NCBI GenBank assembly: GCA_025362235.1
Contig: JANYGZ010000077.1
Location: forward strand, 62,001 to 126,000
From: Ferruginibacter sp.
Lineage (GTDB): Bacteria > Bacteroidota > Bacteroidia > Chitinophagales > Chitinophagaceae
Length of the DNA stretch: 64,000 nucleotides
Direction of reading: 5' to 3'
How positions within the stretch are numbered: the first letter of the stretch is position 1; the number at the start of each line of letters is the position of its first letter. The notes under the pieces are model-generated. The model was given only the letters and a program-made list of their open reading frames with translations. It did not search any database and had not been told where the DNA came from. The position numbers and the translations under genes are program-made. Of the stretch, positions 29,545 through 37,988 are shown one piece after another.

Positions 29545-30669
29545 TTAAACCTTATCAAAAGTATCCGAATGCGCCGGCCCGTTTATTTTACTCAAATCTA
29601 TAGCAGGGTTATTAACCCCGCTTTCATCATGAATATGCATCAACAATTTAGGGCCTCTACCCCCCATCACTTCTGTTACTGTTTCTTTTGGCATTACCAA
29701 CCCATCATATTTGCCCTGTGATATTACAGAGTGACGGCTTATTTTTGTAAGGCCTTCTACTTCCCAATCAGCAGTTTTCTTTTTACCAAAACGGCATGTA
29801 TTACATATCCATCCTGGCTTTCCATCAAAACTCTGTACTTCGCCCCATTCATCCTTACGGGCAGTTACCCTAAATACTTCGTCACCTCTTAACCATAAAG
29901 TTGTTTTACCACAACAGTCAGGGTTTTCGCAATTGCGGTGAGCATCTACCGGCTTGGTAAACCAAACCCTGTTTTTAAAACGAAAAGTTTTATCTGTCAA
30001 TGCACCTACCGGGCAAACATCAATCATGTTGCCGCTAAAATCATTGTCAATTGCTTTGGAAATATAAGTAGATATTTCAGAATGTTCTCCCCTGTCTAAA
30101 ATTCCATGCACCCTTTTATTGGTTATCTGGTCAGCCACATAAGTACAACGATAACATAGTATGCAACGTGTCATATGCAATTGTATGTAAGGGCCAATGT
30201 CTTCCTTCTCAAATGTTCTTCTTTTAAATTCGTAACGGGTGCCTTCCTTACCATGTTCATATCCCAGATCCTGCAAATGACATTCACCTGCCTGGTCGCA
30301 GATGGGGCAATCCAATGGATGGTTCAGCAATAAAAATTCTACCACACCGGCCCTTGCATCTTTTACTTTATCGCTGGTAATATTTTTTACAATCATGCCA
30401 TCCATTACAGTTGTGCGGCAACTCGCGACCAACTTTGGCATTGGCCTTGGGTCGGCAGTAGAACCTGCAGCCACTTCAACCAAACAGGTACGGCACTTAC
30501 CACCACTACCTTTTAGCTTGCTGTAATAACACATTGCCGGTGGCGTAACATCGCCGCCAATAATTCGGGCAGCATTTAATACAGTAGTACCTGGCGCTAC
30601 ATCGATGGTAATATTATCGATGGTAACTTTAAATGTTGATGGTGGTTCTTTTTTAATTTCTTCAGCCAT
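29545..30669 (-). CDS. nuoG: NADH-quinone oxidoreductase subunit G, short form
   Basis: Peripheral-arm Fe-S subunit of complex I. At 374 residues it is far shorter than the ~900-residue enterobacterial NuoG because it lacks most of the C-terminal molybdopterin-like domain, a usual Bacteroidota form. Visible: a 2Fe-2S ferredoxin domain with Cys47, 59, 62 and 84; the His117/Cys121/124/130 (N5) motif LNHPLDCPICDQAGEC; then MTRCILCYRC ... DVCPVGAL for the second 4Fe-4S cluster, and a further Cys set (CENPDCC, CNTCRFG). It is separated from nuoF by the GxxExxY element. Confidence 0.95.
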   Translation of the reverse strand: MAEEIKKEPPSTFKVTIDNITIDVAPGTTVLNAARIIGGDVTPPAMCYYSKLKGSGGKCRTCLVEVAAGSTADPRPMPKLVASCRTTVMDGMIVKNITSDKVKDARAGVVEFLLLNHPLDCPICDQAGECHLQDLGYEHGKEGTRYEFKRRTFEKEDIGPYIQLHMTRCILCYRCTYVADQITNKRVHGILDRGEHSEISTYISKAIDNDFSGNMIDVCPVGALTDKTFRFKNRVWFTKPVDAHRNCENPDCCGKTTLWLRGDEVFRVTARKDEWGEVQSFDGKPGWICNTCRFGKKKTADWEVEGLTKISRHSVISQGKYDGLVMPKETVTEVMGGRGPKLLMHIHDESGVNNPAIDLSKINGPAHSDTFDKV

Positions 30670-30675
30670 AATTTT

Positions 30676-31219
30676 ATTTCACACAAAGTGCACAACGAAT
30701 ACAAAGTAAACAACGAAAAACTAATACGTATTTATAATCCTTTTTATTCCATCTTTTAAGTAAACAACATTAAAATTAATAAGCATACCCAATTTTAAAT
30801 TTGCCAGCTTTAAATAAGTTTGAACCTGTTTATAATGAATATCTGCCAGTAGTTCAATTGATTTAAATTCTACTAACAACTTATTTTCCAGAATTAAATC
30901 TGCCCTGAAACCTGCATCTAATTTTATTGATTCATGAACCAACGGTATTGCTTTTTGTCTTTCAAAGGCTAAATTTTCTTTTACTATTTCATAACAAAAA
31001 ATTTCTTCATAAACACTTTCAAATAATCCGGGCCCATACAGTTTATGAATTCTAAAGCAAATGTCCAACACAACTTTGGATAATTCGTTTTCTCTATGAA
31101 TCAATATATTACTATCCATATTGTTTTATTTCTTACAAAGAACGCTAAGAAAAACAAAGTACACAAACGAAAATCATTACTTTGTGTCCTATGTATTCTT
31201 TGTTCACTTTGTGTGAAAT
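30676..31219. mobile_element. MITE-like element with 15-bp perfect inverted ends carrying a GxxExxY gene
   Basis: The left end ATTTCACACAAAGTG (30676-30690) is exactly inverted at the right end (31205-31219). The similarity goes on for about ten more bases with two mismatches (then ACAA-GAATACA on both sides). The 544-bp unit fills the whole space between the nuoG start (30669) and the nuoF stop (31222) and encloses one gene. A second pair of the same ends, with no gene inside, lies at 45661-45766. No transposase is encoded; mobility is inferred from the symmetry and from recurrence. Target duplications could not be identified. Confidence 0.65.
30721..31119 (-). CDS. GxxExxY family protein (PD-(D/E)XK-like fold)
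   Basis: 132 residues. The eponymous motif GLFESVY is at ~32-38. A nuclease-like Asp...Glu-x-Lys pattern follows: DAGFRADLILENKLLVEFKS, ending in EFK. The family is common in Bacteroidota, often in several copies, and its function is unknown; the fold resembles the restriction-endonuclease superfamily. It is inserted within the nuo operon in the same direction, inside a unit with inverted ends. That arrangement suggests a passenger gene rather than a complex I factor. Confidence 0.88.
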   Translation of the reverse strand: MDSNILIHRENELSKVVLDICFRIHKLYGPGLFESVYEEIFCYEIVKENLAFERQKAIPLVHESIKLDAGFRADLILENKLLVEFKSIELLADIHYKQVQTYLKLANLKLGMLINFNVVYLKDGIKRIINTY

Positions 31220-31221
31220 AT

Positions 31222-32571
31222 TTACGCCGGCACATGAATTGGATCTGCATAATGCCTTAATCCAAAATTTTCTGTCAGGCATTTTTCCGGGTTCAGCACA
31301 TGCCATTCAAATTCATCCCTAAAATGCCTGATGGCAGCCGCTACCGGCCATGCTGCAGCATCCCCTAACGGGCAAATAGTATTGCCTTCTATTTTCCGTT
31401 GAATATCCCACAATAAATCTATATCCTTCATTTCACCTTTACCGTTTTCAATTTTCTTCAATACCCTTTCCATCCAGCCAGTGCCTTCACGGCAGGGGCT
31501 GCATTGACCACAACTTTCATGATGATAGAACCGGGCGAATGTCATCGTATTTCTCACAACACATTGGTCTTCATCCAACACAATAAATCCGCCGCTACCC
31601 ATCATGCTGCCAGTTGCAAAACCACCATCGCTAAGGCTCTCGTAGTTCATCAGCCTTTTCTCTCCTTTTGCTGTTGTCAATAATAAATTAGCAGGAAGAA
31701 TAGGAACTGATGATCCGCCGGGTATGCAGGCTTTCAGTCTTTTACCATTAGGTATACCTCCGCAATATTCGTCACTAAAAATAAATTCTTCTACAGAGAT
31801 GGTCATATCAATTTCGTAAATACCCGGCTTATTAATATTGCCGCAGGCAGAAATTAATTTGGTGCCAGTTGATTTACCTACACCAATTTTTGCATACTCT
31901 TCTCCGCCTTCATTAAGTATGGGTACCACGGCTGCAATTGTTTCAACATTGTTCACCACAGTTGGGCAATCCCATAAACCTTTAATGGCAGGAAAAGGAG
32001 GTTTGATTCTTGGGTTGCCCCTTTTGCCTTCCAGGCTTTCTAAAAGTGCCGTTTCTTCTCCACAGATATAAGCACCTGCACCACGCTGTACATACAGTTC
32101 ACAATCGAAACCTGAACCTAAAATATTCTTTCCTAAAAAACCATTTTGCTTTGCCTCTGCAATGGCATTTTCTAAAATATCTGTTATCCATGCATACTCG
32201 CCACGGATATAAATATAACTTGTATTACTGCCCAATGCAAAGGAAGATGCAATCATTCCTTCTATTAACAGGTGCGGAATAAATTCCATTAAGTAACGGT
32301 CTTTAAAAGTTCCGGGTTCGCTTTCATCTGCATTACAAACAAGATAACGGGCAACACCTTCCGGCTTGGCCAAAAAACTCCATTTCATCCCCGTAGGAAA
32401 ACCTGCACCGCCACGGCCACGCAACCCACTTTTTTTAACCTCTTCCACAATATCTGCCGGAACCATTTTTAATGCCTTCTCTACACTTCGGTAACCACCT
32501 TCGCGGCGATATACTTCGTAGCTTCTTATGCCCGGAACATTTACTTTATCTAATAATAGTTTTCTTGCCAT
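31222..32571 (-). CDS. nuoF: NADH-quinone oxidoreductase subunit F
   Basis: NADH-oxidising subunit with FMN and cluster N3. 449 residues. The FMN/NADH-binding glycine loop GRGGAGFPTGMKW is at residues 52-64. GAGAYICGEETALLESLEGKRG lies mid-protein, and the 4Fe-4S ligands are in ESCGQCSPCREGTGWM plus the later GNTICPLGD. It lies ~90 bp downstream of the NTF2-like gene and just upstream of the GxxExxY element. Confidence 0.97.
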   Translation of the reverse strand: MARKLLLDKVNVPGIRSYEVYRREGGYRSVEKALKMVPADIVEEVKKSGLRGRGGAGFPTGMKWSFLAKPEGVARYLVCNADESEPGTFKDRYLMEFIPHLLIEGMIASSFALGSNTSYIYIRGEYAWITDILENAIAEAKQNGFLGKNILGSGFDCELYVQRGAGAYICGEETALLESLEGKRGNPRIKPPFPAIKGLWDCPTVVNNVETIAAVVPILNEGGEEYAKIGVGKSTGTKLISACGNINKPGIYEIDMTISVEEFIFSDEYCGGIPNGKRLKACIPGGSSVPILPANLLLTTAKGEKRLMNYESLSDGGFATGSMMGSGGFIVLDEDQCVVRNTMTFARFYHHESCGQCSPCREGTGWMERVLKKIENGKGEMKDIDLLWDIQRKIEGNTICPLGDAAAWPVAAAIRHFRDEFEWHVLNPEKCLTENFGLRHYADPIHVPA

Positions 32572-32660
32572 AAAGCCTTTCTCCTTAAAAGAAATTTGGT
32601 TATGTTTTAATTATTCTGTTGAATTTCTAACTTCTTCTATCGCTGCTTTGTTATATAATT

Positions 32661-33086
32661 TTATTGTGCTTTTACAGCCTGCCTCGCAAACAATACCCAT
32701 CTATTACTTTTCTTTATCCATACTTCCAAAACTCTTAACCGAAAATTGGTACTCGTTCCTTTTAATGTGGCCGCAACCTGGGCCACAAAACGCACATTAG
32801 CCATTGTTCCGTTTGTAGTAATTGTTATACTATCTTCTTTATAATCCTGATAACTGATATAGCCTGTTTCAAGGTCTTTTATCATATCAGTTTTTGTTTC
32901 TACCCAACCATTGCTATGCCCGTAACTTAATGCTTTATCTGTTTGCTGGTTTATAGAAATAGTATTCTTGTTTATCAGCGCCTGGTGAAATTCCTTTACG
33001 GCTGCTGTTAATTTTTCTTCGTCGCTGGTTTGTGCAAAGCCAGCCATTGAAGCAGCAAAAAATAATATCGTCAATAAATATTTCAT
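32661..33086 (-). CDS. Secreted NTF2-like protein
   Basis: 141 residues. A signal peptide ends at SMAGFAQ (residue ~19), then a small SnoaL/DUF4440-type NTF2-like domain (AVKEFHQALINKNTISINQQTDKALSYGHSNGW ... RVLEVWIKKSNRWVLFARQA). It is probably periplasmic. The first four bases overlap the stop of the aspartic-protease gene (ATGA), so the two are translationally coupled. It is the last of three non-nuo genes placed between nuoE and nuoF. The ligand or role is unknown. Confidence 0.8.
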   Translation of the reverse strand: MKYLLTILFFAASMAGFAQTSDEEKLTAAVKEFHQALINKNTISINQQTDKALSYGHSNGWVETKTDMIKDLETGYISYQDYKEDSITITTNGTMANVRFVAQVAATLKGTSTNFRLRVLEVWIKKSNRWVLFARQAVKAQ

Positions 33087-33454
33087 ATTTTGAATTTAGC
33101 CATCAACATCCGCATAGGATGCAATGTTCTTGTAAAAGGATTTAATACCAAACCTAAAGATTCTAAAGTAGTTGCTCCCAAAAGTGGTTCATCTCCTTCC
33201 TCGCCATATACAACCGGTGCAGGGCCACCTTCCCCTTCATACTCAAAATAAGCACTGCAAACTTTCCTTTTTAAGGTAGTTCCGTCTGCCAAAGAAAAAC
33301 TCATTTCTTTATAGGGCTCAATATCTAATTGATCTAAAATTTTCCCCGGCACCAAACTGTATATTGCTCCACTATCAACCAAAAAATTAACCTCTGCAAC
33401 TTTTTCAGATTTTCGGTGTTCCCTTACTTTTAATATGGCATTGGTTATTCCCAA
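33083..33454 (-). CDS. Retropepsin-like aspartic protease
   Basis: 123 residues, clan AA. The active-site triad is in FLVDSGAIYSLVP (DSG in place of DTG, ~residues 26-38), with the flap-like SFSLADGTTLKRKV, and a second conserved block LLGATTLESLGLVLNP that matches the hydrophobic-hydrophobic-glycine region of retropepsins. One domain only, so a homodimer is needed for activity. No signal peptide. It starts directly after the VOC gene (33455) and overlaps the NTF2-like gene by 4 bp. Substrate unknown. Confidence 0.82.
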   Translation of the reverse strand: MGITNAILKVREHRKSEKVAEVNFLVDSGAIYSLVPGKILDQLDIEPYKEMSFSLADGTTLKRKVCSAYFEYEGEGGPAPVVYGEEGDEPLLGATTLESLGLVLNPFTRTLHPMRMLMAKFKI

Positions 33455-33871
33455 TTATTTATTTGTTTCTTTATCGTGATTAAACATCCAGTTTATACCA
33501 AACTTGTCTGTTAGCATTCCAAACCTTGCGCCCCAAAAAGTATCCTGCAATTCCATAGTTATTTTAGCACCATCAGATAATGCTGCAAATGTTTTATCGA
33601 TTGCTTCTATACTATTAAAATTTAAAGAAAGACTTATGTGACTACCGGCTGTTGCAGGGTTATCCTGCATAGAATCACTTACCATAAATGTCAGTTTATC
33701 TGCCTGGAAAGTTGCATGCATAATTTTATCTTTCATCGCATCTGTAGATGGCATGGGCGACTCTCCAAAAGTCTGTTGATAAAGAATTTTTCCTTCAAGT
33801 GCTTTTGAATAAAATGTCATTGCTTCTGTAGCATTGCCATTAAAAGTAAGGTATGGTACAATTGCTTCCAT
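33455..33871 (-). CDS. VOC family protein (PhnB-like)
   Basis: 138-residue glyoxalase/bleomycin-resistance-fold protein of the PhnB type. Characteristic wording is VPYLTFNGNATEAMTFYSKALEGKI at the start, GSHISLSLNF in the middle, and WGARFGMLTDKFGINWMFN at the end. Such proteins are usually cytoplasmic with unclear substrates. It lies 21 bp downstream of nuoE and abuts the protease gene, forming a coupled three-gene insert in the complex I operon. Confidence 0.88.
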   Translation of the reverse strand: MEAIVPYLTFNGNATEAMTFYSKALEGKILYQQTFGESPMPSTDAMKDKIMHATFQADKLTFMVSDSMQDNPATAGSHISLSLNFNSIEAIDKTFAALSDGAKITMELQDTFWGARFGMLTDKFGINWMFNHDKETNK

Positions 33872-33892
33872 AACTGATAATTTGTATTTGAA

Positions 33893-34393
33893 TTAATTAT
33901 TTATTGCCGCTTTATTCCTGCACTCTTCAACAATACTGTCTACTTTTTCTTTAGTTAAAAGTTCCCTGTAAGTTTTTCCTAACTGCATCATCGGGGCGTA
34001 ACCGCAAGCCCCCAGGCATTCAACTGTTTTTAATGTAAACATTCCATCGGCTGTTGTTTCGCCTGCTCCAATATTTAGCTTTTGTTTTATATAATCAATT
34101 ATCTGATCGCTGCCATTTAGCATGCATGGCCCAGTTTGACAAACTTCAAATATATACTTACCAACCGGTTTTAAATTATACATGCTGTAAAAGCTGGCTA
34201 CTTCGTACACTTCAATAGGTTCAATCGCCAACAAACTTGCTACATAATCCATTACTGGTGTATCAAGCCAGCCACCAAACTGATCCTGTGCCAGATGTAA
34301 TACCGGAAGTAAGGCGCTTTTTTGTTTGCCGTGGGGATAGCGGGCAATAATTTGCTCCACTTCCTTTAATTTAATTTCTGAAAAACTAATCAT
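33893..34393 (-). CDS. nuoE: NADH-quinone oxidoreductase subunit E
   Basis: Thioredoxin-fold subunit with 2Fe-2S cluster N1a. 166 residues from the ATG at 34393. Ligands are Cys85 and Cys90 (CQTGPC) and Cys126 and Cys130 (CLGAC). Also typical are LLPVLHLAQDQFGGWL and VASFYSMYNLKPVGKY. It is separated from nuoD by an NTF2-like gene and from nuoF by three other genes. Confidence 0.96.
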   Translation of the reverse strand: MISFSEIKLKEVEQIIARYPHGKQKSALLPVLHLAQDQFGGWLDTPVMDYVASLLAIEPIEVYEVASFYSMYNLKPVGKYIFEVCQTGPCMLNGSDQIIDYIKQKLNIGAGETTADGMFTLKTVECLGACGYAPMMQLGKTYRELLTKEKVDSIVEECRNKAAINN

Positions 34394-34398
34394 CAATG

Positions 34399-34941
34399 CT
34401 ATTTTATTAAATACGCTGCTGATATTTTATTTTTTTCTGTTTCGTTATCAAAACTCCAGGAGGTTATCCAAAACCTTGTTCCGTCAAAATATAATTCTAT
34501 ACTATTTATCCCTCTTTCAATAACAGGCCCTGTTATAATTTTTTTAGATTCATAAGTACTCCACACATGATAAACTGCACCAAAGTTTTCGGTTTTTCTG
34601 CTGATTTCATTTTCGTAAAAACCTTCCTTTTCAAGTCCGGCATCTGCTAACTGGTGATACTTTTTTAAGGATACTAAATTCATTTTAAACTTACCATCCT
34701 TATCTTTTCCCGGCAACCCTACCAATGCATTTGGAGAATGAAGCATGCTATCCCGTTTATAACTTATTTTTTCTCCGATTTTTACAGATACTACTTCGTA
34801 ATACGCTTTTATTATTCCATCTAATGTGCCAACCTCATCGCCAAAAGATGTTTTTTGCTGAGCCGATGCCATTGCCTGGATAAATATCGCAATCAAAAAA
34901 AGAACTGTCCCTGGCTTTATCATTAAAATTAGTTTATGCAT
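34399..34941 (-). CDS. Secreted NTF2/SnoaL-like protein
   Basis: 180 residues from the ATG at 34941, which overlaps the nuoD stop; the ATG at 34923 (MIKPGTVLF) is an equally good alternative. A signal peptide runs to AMASAQ. The rest has a SnoaL-like pattern (LDGIIKAYYEVVSVKIGEK ... GINSIELYFDGTRFWITSWSFDNE). It ends 5 bp before nuoE, so it is co-transcribed with complex I. No known complex I role; probably a periplasmic protein of unknown ligand. Confidence 0.75.
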   Translation of the reverse strand: MHKLILMIKPGTVLFLIAIFIQAMASAQQKTSFGDEVGTLDGIIKAYYEVVSVKIGEKISYKRDSMLHSPNALVGLPGKDKDGKFKMNLVSLKKYHQLADAGLEKEGFYENEISRKTENFGAVYHVWSTYESKKIITGPVIERGINSIELYFDGTRFWITSWSFDNETEKNKISAAYLIK

Positions 34942-36154
34942 CCAATTCGCCGGCAATTAAATTTAAACTACTCATTGTTATTACTGCATCGCTTAACATG
35001 CCCCCCTTTATCAATTCTTCAAAAGCCTGGTAATAAATAAAACATGGCCTTCTGAAATGAAGACGGTATGGTGTTCTTCCACCGTCACTGATAAGATAAA
35101 AACCAAGTTCGCCATTACCTGCTTCTACAGAACTATACAACTCCCCGGCCGGAATGTCAGTTTCACCCATTATAATTTTAAAATGGTAAATCAATGCTTC
35201 CATTTTTGTATACACATCTTTCTTTTCGGGCAAATAGTACGCAGGTGTATCTGCATGAAATATTTCTGCATCCGTACCTTTAAATTCCTTTACTTTTTTA
35301 TACGCTTGTTCTATCAAACTAAGGCTTTGCCACATTTCTTCATTACGTACTAAAAAACGATCGTAACAATCCCCTGTTTTACCAACAGGAATGCTAAAAT
35401 CAAAGTCATCGTAAGAGCTATAAGGAGTATGAACCCTTACATCATAGTCAACCCCTGCGGCCCTTAAATTGGGGCCGGTAAATCCGTAATTCAAGGCCCT
35501 TTCGGCACTGATGGCGCCACAGCCAATAGTGCGTTCCATAAAAATACGATTGCGGTTAAAAAGTTTTTCAAACTCTTTTAGCTGCTTTGGATATTCCGCT
35601 AAAAATTTATCTAATTTTTCAAACGCAGTGTTGGTAAAATTTCTTTCGAAACCACCTATGCGCCCAATATTTGTAGTAAGGCGTGATCCGCAAACCTCTT
35701 CGTATATTTCGTAAATTAATTCCCTGAACTGCATCAGGTATAAAAATCCTGAGAAAGCGCCACTATCAACACCTACTATAGAGTTACAGATAAGGTGATC
35801 TGAAATCCTTGATAATTCCATGATGATGATGCGCAAATAATCAACTCGCTTTGGAAGTGTTATACCCAACAATCTTTCGCAGGTAATATGCCAACCCATA
35901 TTGTTGAGTGGAGAAGAGCAATAATTTAACCTGTCTGTGATGGGTGTTATCTGGTAAAGTGGCCTGCGTTCCGCAAGTTTCTCAAAAGCCCGGTGAATAT
36001 AACCAACTGTAGATGTAGATTTCATTACTCTTTCTCCATCTAGCTCAAGGATATTTTGAAATACACCATGGGTAGCAGGGTGTGTTGGCCCCAGGTTAAG
36101 TGTGGTGGTTAATTTTTCAATACTTCCTTCCGGTAATAAAATGTGATCGCTCAT
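34934..36154 (-). CDS. nuoD: NADH-quinone oxidoreductase subunit D
   Basis: 49-kDa-type subunit lining the quinone site. 406 residues, separate from NuoC here (they are fused in some bacteria). Motifs are LGPTHPATHGVFQNILELDGE, RLNYCSSPLNNMGWHITCE, RTIGCGAISAERALNYGFTGPNLRAAGVDYDVR and the C-terminal RLHFRRPCFIYYQAFEELIKGGMLSDAV. The His of the N-terminal HPATHG loop, part of the quinone pocket, is kept. Confidence 0.97.
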   Translation of the reverse strand: MSDHILLPEGSIEKLTTTLNLGPTHPATHGVFQNILELDGERVMKSTSTVGYIHRAFEKLAERRPLYQITPITDRLNYCSSPLNNMGWHITCERLLGITLPKRVDYLRIIIMELSRISDHLICNSIVGVDSGAFSGFLYLMQFRELIYEIYEEVCGSRLTTNIGRIGGFERNFTNTAFEKLDKFLAEYPKQLKEFEKLFNRNRIFMERTIGCGAISAERALNYGFTGPNLRAAGVDYDVRVHTPYSSYDDFDFSIPVGKTGDCYDRFLVRNEEMWQSLSLIEQAYKKVKEFKGTDAEIFHADTPAYYLPEKKDVYTKMEALIYHFKIIMGETDIPAGELYSSVEAGNGELGFYLISDGGRTPYRLHFRRPCFIYYQAFEELIKGGMLSDAVITMSSLNLIAGELDA

Positions 36155-36242
36155 ACCCTACCCTCGATGGGCTATTTTTTTATTAATATAATTTCGTTAC
36201 CAATATTTGCCCAGCACTTATTTCCTTAGATGCGCTGTTTGT

Positions 36243-36761
36243 TCAAAAATCAGCACCACCTCGTCCAAACATCTCATCATCTTTATCAACCCGGCTTTGA
36301 TCTTCCAGCGGAAACTCTTTTCGCATAGGAAAGTAATCCATTTCATCTACATTTAAAATCCTTATTAAATTAGGATGGCCCAAAAAATTAATCCCAAAAA
36401 AATCGTAGGTTTCTCTTTCCATAAAATTAGCAGAAGAATATAAGGCAGTAGCACTGTATAGATCTGGCGAAGCAATATCTGTAAATACTTTAAAACGAAT
36501 ACGGATATTATCTGTCAGGTTATGAAGATGATACACTACAGCCAGTTCCGCGCCTTTAAGATGAGGGTAGTGCACAGCCTGCAAATCTGTCAAGAATTGA
36601 AATTTAAGTTCAGCATCATCATATAAAAACTGAAGAACTTTTAAATTAAGCCCTTTAGGAGCTGTAAAGGTTAGCATACCATAAGGTTGTACCCAATCCG
36701 TTAGCTGGTCGCCAAATTTATCATTAAGTTTTTGTTGTATCAGTTCGTTTGTTAAGGACAT
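36243..36761 (-). CDS. nuoC: NADH-quinone oxidoreductase subunit C
   Basis: 30-kDa-type subunit of the peripheral arm. 172 residues. Recognised by FLTDLQAVHYP, AELAVVYHLHNL, RIRFKVFT, the conserved ERETYDFFGINFLGHPNLIRILN, and FPMRKEFPLEDQ near the C-terminus. It lies between nuoB and nuoD. Confidence 0.96.
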   Translation of the reverse strand: MSLTNELIQQKLNDKFGDQLTDWVQPYGMLTFTAPKGLNLKVLQFLYDDAELKFQFLTDLQAVHYPHLKGAELAVVYHLHNLTDNIRIRFKVFTDIASPDLYSATALYSSANFMERETYDFFGINFLGHPNLIRILNVDEMDYFPMRKEFPLEDQSRVDKDDEMFGRGGADF

Positions 36762-36824
36762 GTAGCTTTTTGCTTAGGCATTTATAGTAAATACTAATTT
36801 ATAAAAATTAGCCATTGTATTTAT

Positions 36825-37388
36825 TTATTGAATTCCGTAACTCTCCAACAGGTCTTTATATTTTTCACCTGTTCTTCTGCGCAAACTTTCCTTTCCTATC
36901 AATTCCTGTATTTTTAAAAAACCATCTAAAATAGCTTCCGGCCGTGGCGGACAGCCTGGTACATAAACATCAACCGGTATTACCTGGTCAATTCCCTGTA
37001 AAACAGAGTAGGTATCAAAAATACCCCCGCTACAGGCGCAGGCACCGACAGATAAAACCCAGCGTGGTTCTGCCATTTGAAGGTAAACCTGGCGCAAAAC
37101 TGGACCCATCTTTTTTGAGATGGTACCCATTACCATTAAAAGGTCGCACTGGCGTGGAGAAAAACTCATACGCTCTGCACCAAACCTTGCAATATCGTAA
37201 TGACTGGCGGCCGTTGCCATAAATTCTATCCCGCAACAGGAGGTTGCAAATGGTAATGGCCAGATGGAATTTTTACGTGCAAGCCCAACTACTTTTTCTA
37301 AAGAAGTAGCCATAAAACCATCGCCCATTACACCTGCCGGCGGTTCTACTGTTTTAAGTTTGGTATTATATTGAACTGGACGAGACAT
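36825..37388 (-). CDS. nuoB: NADH-quinone oxidoreductase subunit B
   Basis: Subunit holding cluster N2, the electron donor to quinone. 187 residues. Ligands are the tandem Cys51-Cys52 (ATSCCGIE), Cys117 (GACACSGG) and Cys146 (VPGCPPRPE). The quinone-site [13 protein letters not shown] and [10 protein letters not shown] stretches are present. Confidence 0.97.
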   Translation of the reverse strand: MSRPVQYNTKLKTVEPPAGVMGDGFMATSLEKVVGLARKNSIWPLPFATSCCGIEFMATAASHYDIARFGAERMSFSPRQCDLLMVMGTISKKMGPVLRQVYLQMAEPRWVLSVGACACSGGIFDTYSVLQGIDQVIPVDVYVPGCPPRPEAILDGFLKIQELIGKESLRRRTGEKYKDLLESYGIQ

Positions 37389-37489
37389 AATAAATTAATT
37401 TACAATTTAAAACTGATTGCTTTAACTAAAACAATACTATATTGAAATTGTTTCTATTTCACTTCCCCACAAGGGTATTTAGCATTTTT

Positions 37490-37885
37490 TTAATCTTCCC
37501 AATCCAATGCGCCTTTTTTAATAATATAAATAAATCCGGCAATAAATAATCCTACAAACGTTGCTACGGCTGCAAAACCATTCCATCCCAACGACTTAAA
37601 ATTCACCGCATATGGATAAAAGAAAATAACCTCTACATCGAACAATACAAAAAGTATAGCCACTAAAAAATACTTAATGGCCATTGGATGCCGGGCATTC
37701 CCCTTAATTTCAATACCGCTTTCAAAATTTTGAAGTTTATCAGATGTCTTTCTTTTTGGCCCAAAATAGTGTGTAAGCCCCATCATTGTAGCAATAAATC
37801 CAATGGCAAATACTAATTGTATGCCTATTGGTAAATAATTAGCGGCATTATGATTATCACTAACTTGAAGAATAAAAAATTGCAT
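37490..37885 (-). CDS. nuoA: NADH-quinone oxidoreductase subunit A
   Basis: ND3-type three-TM subunit, first gene of the complex I operon. I choose the ATG at 37885 (MQFFILQVSDNHNAANYLPIG), giving 131 residues. A 28-codon upstream extension would run back through the -7 box and is rejected. Conserved: KRKTSDKLQNFESGIE loop and FLVAILFVLFDVEVIFFYPYAVNF. In NuoA the loop Cys of mitochondrial ND3 is usually present as ECG; here the loop reads FESGIE. Confidence 0.94.
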   Translation of the reverse strand: MQFFILQVSDNHNAANYLPIGIQLVFAIGFIATMMGLTHYFGPKRKTSDKLQNFESGIEIKGNARHPMAIKYFLVAILFVLFDVEVIFFYPYAVNFKSLGWNGFAAVATFVGLFIAGFIYIIKKGALDWED

Positions 37886-37889
37886 AAAG

Positions 37890-37919
37890 CAAAAATAAGG
37901 CAGGGTGAGCAAAAAACAA
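37890..37919 (-). promoter_or_regulatory. Promoter of the nuo operon
   Basis: Reading the minus strand: TTG (37919-37917), 19 bp, then TATTTTTG (37897-37890), a full match to the Bacteroidota -7 consensus TAnnTTTG with the usual spacing. Only four bases (CTTT) separate it from the nuoA ATG at 37885, so the transcript should be leaderless or nearly so. Confidence 0.7.
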
Positions 37920-37930
37920 TCCACTGTTAA

Positions 37931-37965
37931 AAAAGAAAAATCCCCCTTCGTTTTAAGAAAGAGGG
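37931..37965 (-). terminator. Intrinsic terminator of the TPR gene
   Basis: On the minus strand a GC-rich stem (CCCTCTTTC with GAAGGGGG, 37965-37942) is followed by ATTTTTCTTTT. It lies 24 bp beyond the TPR stop codon (37989) and just before the nuo promoter, isolating the two units. Confidence 0.75.
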
Positions 37966-37988
37966 ACAATACTATTTTATTTTATTGT

